Shown piece by piece: positions 1 to 7,028 of a stretch of DNA of 64,000 nucleotides. This DNA is from Flavobacteriales bacterium (GTDB lineage: Bacteria; Bacteroidota; Bacteroidia; Flavobacteriales_D; Crocinitomicaceae). The first letter of the stretch is position 1. Each line of letters opens with the position of its first letter. A program made the position numbers and the translations under genes. Below the pieces are notes generated by a model, which was not told the origin of the DNA, searched no databases, and worked only from the letters and a program-made list of their open reading frames with translations. The stretch is from assembly GCA_947462255.1 (NCBI GenBank), contig CANHOA010000006.1, positions 62,001 to 126,000 of the forward strand, given 5' to 3'.

Positions 1-302
1 AATTCGGAAGCTATCTTACTTTTCCACTTATTCAGCAAGGAGCTAAAAAAAGAGATTTTTCTTTCGGTCCGATGCTAGGCGTACATGCTTCGTTCTTAAA
101 CATTGGTAATAAGCTACGGCACTATGATATCTTGCTAGGTTATTCGATGTATTGCGGAAAGACCAAGGGAAATTTGAAATTTTTTCATCAAGCGGGCCTA
201 GGACCATTTGCGGAGTATTTTCGAACATCAACGAACACTATAGTGCAATCTTACTCATGGAATTATCATCTAACAATTGGATTAGCATATGCGATATATT
301 AA
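1..302 (+). CDS. C-terminal part of a probable outer-membrane beta-barrel protein (5' end outside window)
   Basis: The frame is open from base 3 at the left edge to the TAA at 300-302, so about 99 codons of a gene that begins upstream are visible. The visible part alternates hydrophobic and aromatic residues with polar ones (YLTFPLIQQ, DILLGYSMYCG, YHLTIGLAYAIY) and ends on an aromatic residue. This is what the last strands of small Bacteroidota outer-membrane barrels look like. No specific family can be named. The next gene starts inside it (14-base overlap), which suggests co-transcription. Confidence 0.6.
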   Translation, partial: FGSYLTFPLIQQGAKKRDFSFGPMLGVHASFLNIGNKLRHYDILLGYSMYCGKTKGNLKFFHQAGLGPFAEYFRTSTNTIVQSYSWNYHLTIGLAYAIY

Positions 303-1080
303 TTTTTTAGTGTTTGCTATGTGCTTGTGTTCATGCACGAAGACTATCATTGATAAAAAAACGAACATTATTGGTCATGCCGCAATGGGACTAAATTCTT
401 CGAGTTCTATTTATGCTGATAATTCTATGGAAGCGATTCAGTTAGCGCTTTCCTTTACTAAATGCAAAGGCATTGAATTGGATGTCCAGATGGATAATCT
501 TGGTCAATTATGGTTGTATCACGATGAAAACTTATCCACTAAAACAAATGCTGATGGCTGCATCAATACGATTGATCCCGATGTACTTTCTACTGTATTC
601 TATAAAACGATACACCACGAAAAATTAGTCAAACTTGATCATCACGTATTAGAATTATTAAAAGATAAAACAGTATTTTTTGACCTGAGGCATTTTAACT
701 CTTGCACGAATAGTATCATTGAAAGCTCTAAAATAAAAAATGCAATATTGGCTTTAGAAGTGGATAGTTTAGAAAATTATATATTTATAACCAGCAATTA
801 CGAACTGCTTGAAACACTTTCGGAACAATTTAAGGTTTTTTACTCGACTGATAATTATGAACAAGGTCTTCAAATCATGTTTGATTACCCCGAATGTGAT
901 GGCCTTGTGATTCGTAATGTATCCATTACTGCGGATGAGGTGCATGCTATTCAAGCATTGAATAAGGAAGTGGCAATCTTTGAAGTTCGATCTCCAAAAG
1001 GGACCAAAATTGCTTTTAATAAAGCACCAGATTATTTGATTACGGATGAATTGCGTACTGCTTTATCCATTGCTCATTAG
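289..1080 (+). CDS. Glycerophosphodiester phosphodiesterase-like lipoprotein with variant HRG motif
   Basis: This 263-aa protein starts with a short hydrophobic stretch ending LCSC (Cys16), which looks like a lipoprotein signal. The fold is read from GDPD landmarks: GHAAMG at 29-34, DN at 44-45, IELDVQ at 62-67 and YHDE at 77-80. In the family the two His (here His30 and His78) are catalytic, and the ELD acids bind the metal. The usual HRG arginine is replaced by Ala, and the usual PEN by ADN, so substrate preference may differ from glycerophosphodiesters. The likely role is phosphodiester cleavage outside the inner membrane. It overlaps the upstream barrel gene by 14 bases and converges on the next gene, leaving a 16-base gap. 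Family confidence is good; activity is unproven. Confidence 0.75.
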   Translation: MRYINFLVFAMCLCSCTKTIIDKKTNIIGHAAMGLNSSSSIYADNSMEAIQLALSFTKCKGIELDVQMDNLGQLWLYHDENLSTKTNADGCINTIDPDVLSTVFYKTIHHEKLVKLDHHVLELLKDKTVFFDLRHFNSCTNSIIESSKIKNAILALEVDSLENYIFITSNYELLETLSEQFKVFYSTDNYEQGLQIMFDYPECDGLVIRNVSITADEVHAIQALNKEVAIFEVRSPKGTKIAFNKAPDYLITDELRTALSIAH

Positions 1081-1096
1081 TAGCATTTATGCTAAA

Positions 1097-1666
1097 TTAA
1101 TTCATGGATTGTCTAATTCTTTCCACTTCGATTTTAAAGTCATTACTTAGCTCACCTTCGTTCTTAATTATTTCCGCTATTGTCCGAATGTTTTTTACAT
1201 GAAGATTTTTTAATTCAGAATAAAAGACCATTCGATCCAATGGTTTGGATAAAAGCATACCGCTCGGAGTGGTTAATTGACACTCATTCCAAAAGGAAAC
1301 ATATGTTGCATGTGTATGCAATAGTTGCTCACAACTTATCATAAGTTCGTGCGGTTCATTGGTAGAAGATAGGGTTAAATAGTGTTTTGAAATGGCTTGT
1401 TCATACGCAATAAATGTGGAGAGGATCTCTTTGTGAGGAATGAAAATTGGTTCTCTTTTCTCATTATTTTTAGTTGATAAACCTTTAATGGCTTCGCATG
1501 CTTGGCTTATAAGTGCTAGCTTTTTAAGCTTGCTGAAAAACGTTTTTTTTAGAATGGGTGAGGTAAGCAGAAACGACTTTATAGGAAAAACTAGCTCTTC
1601 TACCGCTTCTTCTATGGAGTCAAATTGATCGAGATTAACGAACTGCCGCGCTTCTTTCTCCGTCAT
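1097..1666 (-). CDS. Unknown mostly helical cytoplasmic protein, last gene of the men operon
   Basis: This 189-aa protein has no signal peptide or membrane segment. It is rich in Leu, Lys and Glu and looks mainly alpha-helical (for example the segment around residues 15-60). I do not recognise the family. Its ATG overlaps the stop of the upstream terC in an ATGA-type junction (1663-1666), so it is very probably translated with terC as the last gene of the thioesterase-menF-menD-terC unit. No function is proposed beyond that context. Confidence 0.7.
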   Translation of the reverse strand: MTEKEARQFVNLDQFDSIEEAVEELVFPIKSFLLTSPILKKTFFSKLKKLALISQACEAIKGLSTKNNEKREPIFIPHKEILSTFIAYEQAISKHYLTLSSTNEPHELMISCEQLLHTHATYVSFWNECQLTTPSGMLLSKPLDRMVFYSELKNLHVKNIRTIAEIIKNEGELSNDFKIEVERIRQSMN

Positions 1667-2406
1667 TTAAGGGTGCTATTCTTCCTCATTTTAATATTCA
1701 TTAATTCAACGATTAATGAAAATACAAGACCAAAATAAACATATCCTTTAGGAATATGTGCACCAAATGCTTCTGCTACTAATAATACGCCAACTGTTGC
1801 CAGAAAACTTAAGGCAATCATTTTTATGGTAGGATAATCTGATATGAATTTACTTATTTTCCCTGCAAATATCATCATAATTGCCATTGAAATCAGCACT
1901 GAAATATAGATAATAGAGAGCGGATTATGTCCAGTATCAGCCTGTATTCCATTTGTCATTCCAACCGCTGATATAATAGAATCAAAGCTGAATATCACAT
2001 CAATCAAAACTATTTGAAGGATAACAGCATACAATTTTGATTTTACTTTATGCTTTACATCTTCTGCGCCTTTTACATTCTTGTGCATTTCAATGGTGCT
2101 TTTATAGATTAAGAATAATCCCCCAATTAATAAAATGATATTTTGATAAGAAAAGCTTAGTCCCCACTTCGTATATACAGTAGTTAAAGACATGAGCCAA
2201 GCTACTGCCCCCAACAAAACTAGGCGAATTACCAATGCTAATAATAACCCTGTATTTCTAGCGGTTCGTTTTTTTGCTAAGGGTAGCTGATCGGTGACAA
2301 TGCTAATAAATATAATATTATCTATACCAAGAATGACTTCTAAGACACTTAATATGATCAAATAGACCCAGCCTTGCCATGTTAAAAAGATATCAAAGTA
2401 TTGCAT
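1663..2406 (-). CDS. TerC family integral membrane protein (short type)
   Basis: This 247-aa protein consists of about seven hydrophobic segments. It carries the TerC landmarks: Glu23 and the LGIDNIIF block (26-33) in the first helix, and IDVIFSFDSI in the middle of the protein, both with intramembrane acids. TerC proteins are linked to metal-ion efflux, mainly manganese, sometimes during loading of exported enzymes; the substrate here is inferred. The gene begins one base after the menD stop and runs into the next gene with an ATGA overlap, so it is in the men operon. A longer TerC paralogue is encoded at 17.3-18.4 kb. Confidence 0.88.
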   Translation of the reverse strand: MQYFDIFLTWQGWVYLIILSVLEVILGIDNIIFISIVTDQLPLAKKRTARNTGLLLALVIRLVLLGAVAWLMSLTTVYTKWGLSFSYQNIILLIGGLFLIYKSTIEMHKNVKGAEDVKHKVKSKLYAVILQIVLIDVIFSFDSIISAVGMTNGIQADTGHNPLSIIYISVLISMAIMMIFAGKISKFISDYPTIKMIALSFLATVGVLLVAEAFGAHIPKGYVYFGLVFSLIVELMNIKMRKNSTLK

Positions 2407-2407
2407 A

Positions 2408-4105
2408 TTATTTAGTTAGATAAGTTGTGAAAAGTGATAAATCAACGGCATTTTGATTGGCATCTGTAAAAATTTCAATAAGTTCAGGTTTATCATTATT
2501 CTTACTTGAAGCAAAAAAGGCTGTTAAATCCTCGCTTAAATTAGTATTTAATTCAATTGATTGATAGTTCCATCCAAAAGCTTCTGAAATTTTCGCTGCA
2601 TTTTGCTTGTGTTTCGCTTCAAAATAAACGTCTAATTGCTTTGATTCCCTTGCCCCCGGTATGATTCTAAAAATACCACCTCCTTGATTGTTGACGATTA
2701 TTATTTTAAGATTTTTGGCCTGATAACTATTCCATAAAGCATTACTATCGTATAAAAATGAAATATCACCACTAATCAATACATGCAGTTGTGTAGGATC
2801 GGAATAGGCTGCTCCCATCGCAGTGCTTGTACTGCCATCGATTCCACTTGTCCCGCGATTGGCTCTATATTCAATCTCTTTTTTTGGATCAAAAAGTTGG
2901 CAATAACGAACAACGGAGCTATTACTCATATGTAGTATACACGGCGGAATTTTTTCCAAAATTGTTTTGAAGACTATTATATCGGTTAATTTCTCGCTTT
3001 TATTATCAAATGAGTTTGATAATGTTTGGTTTTTAACATCAAGCGATTTCCATAAGTTATTGTAAGCCGTAAAGGAAGGCGCGCTTTTAAGTTCATTTAA
3101 TTTCGTTAGAAATGAGGTGGGATCGCTTTGCATAAGGTGCGTAAGTGCTTGATATGTATCCATTCCTGGAAAGTCATATCCTATCTTCCAGTGTTGTTGA
3201 ATTGCACTTTTTCTTAAGAAAGACTTAATTTTTTTGGAAACTATTGCTCCTCCGATTGTGATGAGTAACTCGGGTTTAAAATCTTTTTCGTTATTCGAAT
3301 TAAGTGAGTCTAAACTTCTATCGATGCAGTGATTAAAGGCATCATTTGAAAGGTTGGCGGTATTTTCAGCCAACACAACGACATTTTCGCGCTTGGCAAA
3401 TTCTGACAAGGCCGCCAATAATTCAACTGATTTTGGCAGTTGCCCACACAGCACCATAACTTTTTTGTTATCGATTGCTTGGCTTATAAAATTCTTGAAA
3501 TAATCATTCCAATCTATACTTGTTGGAACGCTTTCTATTTTTCGACCAAAAAATTCCTCTTTTACAAGGGATTGATACAAGGGCTCGCTTAAACCTACAT
3601 TGAAGTGAATTGGACCTTTCCATTTTGATAATGCGTGATCAAAAGCTAAAGCAGTTTCACGCTGGTAAAGCCATTTCTGTTCAGCTGAAAAATGTACATC
3701 ATCTAAATTTACCTGATATCGAACGTGCTCACCAAAAACATTTTGTTGCATAATGGTTTGTCCATCACCTTGATTGATCCATTCTGCTGGTCGATCGGCT
3801 GTAATTACAATGAGTGGAATAGAACGATAATAGGCTTCTGCTATAGCGGGAAAATAATTAAGTGCAGCTGAACCGGAAGTGCAACATATTGCCACCGGCT
3901 CTTGAAGTTGTTCAGCAATTCCCATGGCGAAAAAAGCAGCGCTGCGCTCATCGTGTATAACAAATGTTTTTATGTCGGGATGCTCATCAAAGGAAATAGA
4001 AAATGGCGCATTTCTAGAACCTGGAGAAATTACAACATGTCGAACGCCATGAAGATAGCATTGATCAATAACGAGTTGCACTACTTTTTTATCGCTTGTA
4101 AGCAT
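2408..4105 (-). CDS. menD: 2-succinyl-5-enolpyruvyl-6-hydroxy-3-cyclohexene-1-carboxylate synthase (MenD)
   Basis: This 565-aa thiamine-diphosphate enzyme joins isochorismate and 2-oxoglutarate to make SEPHCHC in menaquinone synthesis. The N-terminal Pyr domain has SPGSRNAPF and DERSAAFFAMGIA, which are typical of MenD. The C-terminal PP domain has the TPP/metal motif GDISFLYDSNAL, the MenD form of the GDG...N signature, followed by NNQGGGIFRIIPG. The length is normal for the family (about 550-580). It lies nine bases behind menF and one base before terC. The upstream neighbour supplies its substrate isochorismate, which supports the call. Confidence 0.96.
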   Translation of the reverse strand: MLTSDKKVVQLVIDQCYLHGVRHVVISPGSRNAPFSISFDEHPDIKTFVIHDERSAAFFAMGIAEQLQEPVAICCTSGSAALNYFPAIAEAYYRSIPLIVITADRPAEWINQGDGQTIMQQNVFGEHVRYQVNLDDVHFSAEQKWLYQRETALAFDHALSKWKGPIHFNVGLSEPLYQSLVKEEFFGRKIESVPTSIDWNDYFKNFISQAIDNKKVMVLCGQLPKSVELLAALSEFAKRENVVVLAENTANLSNDAFNHCIDRSLDSLNSNNEKDFKPELLITIGGAIVSKKIKSFLRKSAIQQHWKIGYDFPGMDTYQALTHLMQSDPTSFLTKLNELKSAPSFTAYNNLWKSLDVKNQTLSNSFDNKSEKLTDIIVFKTILEKIPPCILHMSNSSVVRYCQLFDPKKEIEYRANRGTSGIDGSTSTAMGAAYSDPTQLHVLISGDISFLYDSNALWNSYQAKNLKIIIVNNQGGGIFRIIPGARESKQLDVYFEAKHKQNAAKISEAFGWNYQSIELNTNLSEDLTAFFASSKNNDKPELIEIFTDANQNAVDLSLFTTYLTK

Positions 4106-4114
4106 GTTGTAAAA

Positions 4115-5074
4115 TTACAATTTTTGAACAAGGTCAAGTAGTGTTTTACTTTTATTTTCGGTTTCCTCCCACTCTAATTCAGGAATAGAATCAGGGGTAA
4201 AGCCGCCACCTAAATAAAGGCACATTTTCCCACGTTGAATTTGACAACACCTCAGGTTCACGTATATTTTAGAATCGCCGTCTTTAAGAATACCCAAATA
4301 ACCTGTGTAAATGGATCGCTCATGTTCTTCAATGTTTTCAATAACCTCCAATGACAATGCGCGGGGCATTCCGCTAACAGCTGGAGTAGGGTGGAGCGAC
4401 TTTAAAATAGACATCTCGTCTAGTTTTGTGCGGAATGAAAAATCCGTCCTTAAATGCTTCACTGGGCCAGCTTCAAAATCGTATGGGCCAATCATTTCTA
4501 TGTTGTGACTCGCTAATTCAGTTAGTTGTTGATTGATAAATTGACTTACAATTTCTTGTTCGTTTTGTTCTTTTTTTGTCCACGGTGTTATGTCGCTACT
4601 TTTTTTAGTTCCGGCGAGTGAAACACTAAAGCCTTGTTCTCCAACAGAACGGAGTAGTAATTCAGGACTTGCGCCCAACCAAGTTCCTAAAATCGGATCG
4701 GATATAAGGTAAACTAATGCGTTTGGATAAGTTTCAAGTAGTGCTGCGAAAAGAGCTTCAGTATTTGATTCATCAAAATCCACACATTTTATGCGTGTCA
4801 AAACGGTTTTTTGTAGTGGGATCATTTGCATTAATTGCAACAATGTTTTTGTCCCCCGAAAGTACTCTGATTGGTCAATTTGTACTATTTCTTCATCTGT
4901 AAAATGAAACTGCTCTGTTAGCGTGCTTGAAACTGTAAATCCGTAGCGCAAAGACTGCGTGAAATCACTTACTATAAATCCTTGATAATTTACAATTTCG
5001 TCAGAAAGTAAATGAAAATAGCCAGTTTGCCTCACTATTTCTTCGTTTGGAAATCGATAGCAAAGCAGACTCAT
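4115..5074 (-). CDS. menF: Isochorismate synthase (MenF type), chorismate-binding enzyme
   Basis: This 319-aa chorismate-binding protein carries the family's C-terminal catalytic blocks: GASPELLL, SLAGTKK, LHPTPAVSGMPR, ERSIYTGYLG, NLRC and GGGFTPDSIPELEWEE. Members convert chorismate to isochorismate or anthranilate/aminodeoxychorismate. Position directly before menD makes the menaquinone role, supplying isochorismate, the best reading. The N-terminal half is short compared with E. coli MenF (about 430 aa), so the protein is close to a bare chorismate-binding domain, as is usual in this phylum. Its ATG overlaps the stop of the upstream thioesterase (ATGA-type), indicating translational coupling. 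Confidence 0.92.
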   Translation of the reverse strand: MSLLCYRFPNEEIVRQTGYFHLLSDEIVNYQGFIVSDFTQSLRYGFTVSSTLTEQFHFTDEEIVQIDQSEYFRGTKTLLQLMQMIPLQKTVLTRIKCVDFDESNTEALFAALLETYPNALVYLISDPILGTWLGASPELLLRSVGEQGFSVSLAGTKKSSDITPWTKKEQNEQEIVSQFINQQLTELASHNIEMIGPYDFEAGPVKHLRTDFSFRTKLDEMSILKSLHPTPAVSGMPRALSLEVIENIEEHERSIYTGYLGILKDGDSKIYVNLRCCQIQRGKMCLYLGGGFTPDSIPELEWEETENKSKTLLDLVQKL

Positions 5075-5499
5075 TCTTCTCTTTTTTCTAAAATCATCAC
5101 GGTCAATTTACCGACACAAATCAATTTATTACTTCCTTCCTCTGTGATATCAACTTGCCATAAGTGCGTTTTTCTGCCGGCATGGATAATCTTTCCTCTC
5201 GCTAAGACAAAACCGCTCGAAATTCCATTGACATGATTCGCATTCACTTCCAGACCGACTGCGATTTCACGATTTGAATCGATAATTAATAAAGATCCCA
5301 TTGAACCAATGGTTTCAATTAATGCAGCACTTGCCCCACCATGCAATAAACCCATTGGTTGCACTGTTAGGTGATTCACTGGCATTCGCGCTACGATGTA
5401 GTCTTTTCCGACTTCAATGCATGTAATATCTAATGAAGCCATTAAGGTATTGGCATTTTTAGCGTTGATTTCTTCTAATGAAAGTTGCTTTAGCATCAT
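5071..5499 (-). CDS. PaaI-type hotdog thioesterase, probable DHNA-CoA thioesterase
   Basis: This is a single hotdog-fold domain of 142 aa. LLHGGASAALIETIGSMGS is the PaaI-family active-site helix; the HGG and the Glu in IET are the usual catalytic region. As first gene of the men operon it most likely hydrolyses 1,4-dihydroxy-2-naphthoyl-CoA (the MenI step), but PaaI-type enzymes accept several acyl-CoAs. The frame is open back to an ATG at 5520, yet the -7 element TACTTTTG lies inside that extension (5504-5511). The ATG pair at 5499 and 5496 is therefore the better start, leaving almost no leader. Confidence 0.82.
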   Translation of the reverse strand: MMLKQLSLEEINAKNANTLMASLDITCIEVGKDYIVARMPVNHLTVQPMGLLHGGASAALIETIGSMGSLLIIDSNREIAVGLEVNANHVNGISSGFVLARGKIIHAGRKTHLWQVDITEEGSNKLICVGKLTVMILEKREE

Positions 5500-5503
5500 C
5501 ACA

Positions 5504-5511
5504 CAAAAGTA
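5504..5511 (-). promoter_or_regulatory. -7 promoter element of the thioesterase-menF-menD-terC operon
   Basis: On the minus strand this reads TACTTTTG, an exact match to the Bacteroidota TAnnTTTG element. It ends five bases before the first of two adjacent ATGs (5499, 5496), so the transcript would be leaderless or nearly so. No TTG -33 box was found at the right distance. Confidence 0.5.
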
Positions 5512-5551
5512 CGTTTTCATTGCTTATGAAGGTATTTTTTTTGCTTAGTTC

Positions 5552-5581
5552 TTGTATTTCTTTAAAATAATACTACTTTTG
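5552..5581 (+). promoter_or_regulatory. Promoter of tRNA-Ser
   Basis: TTG at 5552-5554, a 19-base spacer, then TACTTTTG at 5574-5581, matches the Bacteroidota consensus TTTG-N19-TAnnTTTG. The -7 element ends six bases before the first base of the mature tRNA at 5588. Confidence 0.75.
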
Positions 5582-5587
5582 CAGTAA

Positions 5588-5675
5588 GGAGAAATGGCAG
5601 AGCGGTCGATTGCGGCAGTCTTGAAAACTGTTGAACCGAGAGGTTCCTGGGGTTCGAATCCCTATTTCTCCGCCA
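5588..5675 (+). tRNA. tRNA-Ser (anticodon UGA), CCA encoded
   Basis: The 88-base sequence folds as a class II tRNA. The acceptor stem GGAGAAA pairs with TTTCTCC (5665-5671). The anticodon arm is GCAGT-CTTGAAA-ACTGT, giving anticodon TGA. The long variable arm is GAACC-GAGA-GGTTC, and the T-loop is TTCGAAT. The discriminator is G, followed by an encoded CCA (5673-5675). It has its own promoter upstream and a strong terminator downstream. UGA reads the UCN serine box (UCA, UCG, UCU). The repeat arrays that start about 60 bases downstream may use this locus as an insertion site. Confidence 0.96.
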
Positions 5676-5683
5676 AAATAATT

Positions 5684-5712
5684 AAAGCCAAGCATGTTGC
5701 TTGGCTTTTTTT
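5684..5712 (+). terminator. Rho-independent terminator of tRNA-Ser
   Basis: An 11-bp perfect stem (AAAGCCAAGCA, 5684-5694, with TGCTTGGCTTT, 5698-5708) closes a three-base loop and runs into a T-tract. It is 9 bases after the tRNA CCA. Confidence 0.85.
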
Positions 5713-5734
5713 GTTTCTAGAACGTCAAAAGCTT

Positions 5735-6006
5735 GCTTTTGTAAGTGAAGTAGAAACAAAAAAAGCCATTATCCGTTCCGCTGGGAGCGGATAAGCTTTA
5801 ATTAGTATTAAGCCTCCCCCACCTGGGATCACGCGTCCATTCAGACGCGTAATCCGAGCAAGCTTTTGTAAGTAAAGTAGAAACAAAAAAAGCAATTATC
5901 CGCTCCGCCGCGGATAAGCTTTAATTAGTATGAAGCTTCCCCCACCTGGGATCACGCGTCCATTCAGACGCGTAATCCGAGCAAGCTTTTGTAAGTGAAG
6001 CAGAAA
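5735..6006 (+). repeat. Tandem repeat of about 125 bp (two units plus a partial third) with hairpins
   Basis: Unit 1 begins at 5735 and unit 2 at 5862 (127 bases); a partial third begins at 5985 (123 bases on) and fades near 6006. Each full unit holds two inverted repeats. One is TTATCCG...CGGATAA, with a loop that differs between units. The other is ACGCGTC-CATTCA-GACGCGT. The two full units differ at a handful of positions, mostly in the first hairpin's loop. No open reading frame is maintained across units. The array lies between the tRNA-Ser terminator and a larger repeat family. Confidence 0.85.
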
Positions 6007-6031
6007 AATCCTCACCCTTAATCCCTCTCTC

Positions 6032-6052
6032 CGCCGCGGCGGAAGAGGGAGA
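6032..6052 (+). repeat. GC-rich inverted repeat between the two repeat arrays
   Basis: A CTCCGCC-GC-GGCGGAAGAG palindrome, preceded by a CCTCACCCTTAATCCC tract, stands out as GC-rich in AT-rich DNA. It is non-coding and lies between the 125-bp array and the 420-460-bp array. Function is unknown. Confidence 0.5.
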
Positions 6053-6066
6053 TCTACTAATTTAGC

Positions 6067-7001
6067 CCTTGCAAAAGCAGGTTTTGAAGCCCTATTGAAT
6101 TTGGCAAATGCTAAGACTAGCTAAAAGCTCAGTCGCTAGCATCCAAATTTGGTGGGGATTAAAAATACTTCGAATTAACTCATGCTTGATGACATTCACG
6201 ATCCGTCGAAGTAAAGCGTATTGTTAGGCTGGCTCCTTTTTTTGTTACTTTTTTTTGAGCTAAAAAAAAGTAAAGAGATACCTCTTTCTACTTTTTTTCC
6301 GCAAAAAAGTAGCAAAAAGCTCGGTGCTGTTTTTTGTATTCTACGTTTCACTTTTGAAAACCGACCAAATCGGCGCATCTCGACTTCGCTCGATGTGCCC
6401 TCTATAAGTGGATTGAGCATAGTCGAAATCCATGGTGCCCGGTTTTCAATGCGCTATTCTTGATTAAAAAAAAAGGCGCCATATTTAAAAAATAAATTTT
6501 TATAGGTATTAACATTCAAGCATCAACCTTGCAAAAGCAGGTTTTGAAGACCCGTTGAATTTGGCAAATGCTAAGATTAGCTGAAAGCTCAGTTGCTAGC
6601 ATCCAAATTTGGTGGGGATTAAAAATACTTCGAATTAACTCATGCTTGATAACATTCACGCTCCGTCGAAGTAAAGCGTATTGTTAGGCTGGCTCCTTTT
6701 TTTGTTACTTTTTTTTGAGCTAAAAAAAAGTAAAGAGATACCTCTTTCTACTTTTTTTTCGCAAAAAAGTAGCAAAAAGCTCGGTGCTGTTTTTTGTATT
6801 CTACGTTTCACTTTTGAAAACCGACCAAATCGGCGAGCTTTCAGCTTCCTTTTGGTGCCCGGTTTGCAATGCCCTATTCTTGATTAAAAAAAAAGGCACC
6901 ATATTTAAAATATAAATTTTTATAGGTATTAACATTCAAGCATCAACCTTGCAAAAGCAGGTTTTGAAGACCTATTGAATTTGGTAAATGCTAAGATTAG
7001 G
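6067..7001 (+). repeat. Tandem array of a 420-460-bp hairpin-rich repeat (two units plus a terminal partial)
   Basis: Unit 1 spans 6067-6526 and unit 2 spans 6527-6946; a third copy of only the first ~55 bases occupies 6947-7001. Unit 1 is 40 bases longer because it carries a different segment around 6374-6432. Each unit has a 12-bp perfect hairpin (TTAC plus eight T, loop GAGCT; 6245-6273 and 6705-6733) and a 10-bp hairpin (CTAC plus six T; 6288-6312 and 6748-6772). The loop of the second hairpin varies (TCCGC, TTCGC). A related copy lies in opposite orientation at 34041-34571. Short open frames through the units look accidental. Together with the 125-bp array this accounts for the gene-free stretch 5676-7028. 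Confidence 0.88.
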
Positions 7002-7028
7002 ATCAATTCCAATTAATTTCGCAATGGA

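Noticed and set aside
1081-1094. Short palindrome TAGCATTTATGCTA between convergent genes as a terminator
   Set aside because: The loop would be only two bases, the usable stem is about four pairs, and no T-tract follows on either strand.
5594-5794. Open frame covering tRNA-Ser and its terminator
   Set aside because: It overlaps a well-formed tRNA gene and a repeat; no protein features.
6196-6887. Open frames of 68-80 codons inside the repeats that share a Phe/Leu/Lys-rich peptide (also at 34203-34406)
   Set aside because: They run through the homopolymer hairpins on both strands, lack ribosome sites, and their resemblance follows from the shared DNA repeat. Nothing suggests selection on the protein.
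5735-7001. Possible CRISPR array or IS element
   Set aside because: Repeats are 125 or 420-460 bp with no spacer pattern, no cas genes and no transposase; unit ends carry no terminal inverted repeats of IS type.
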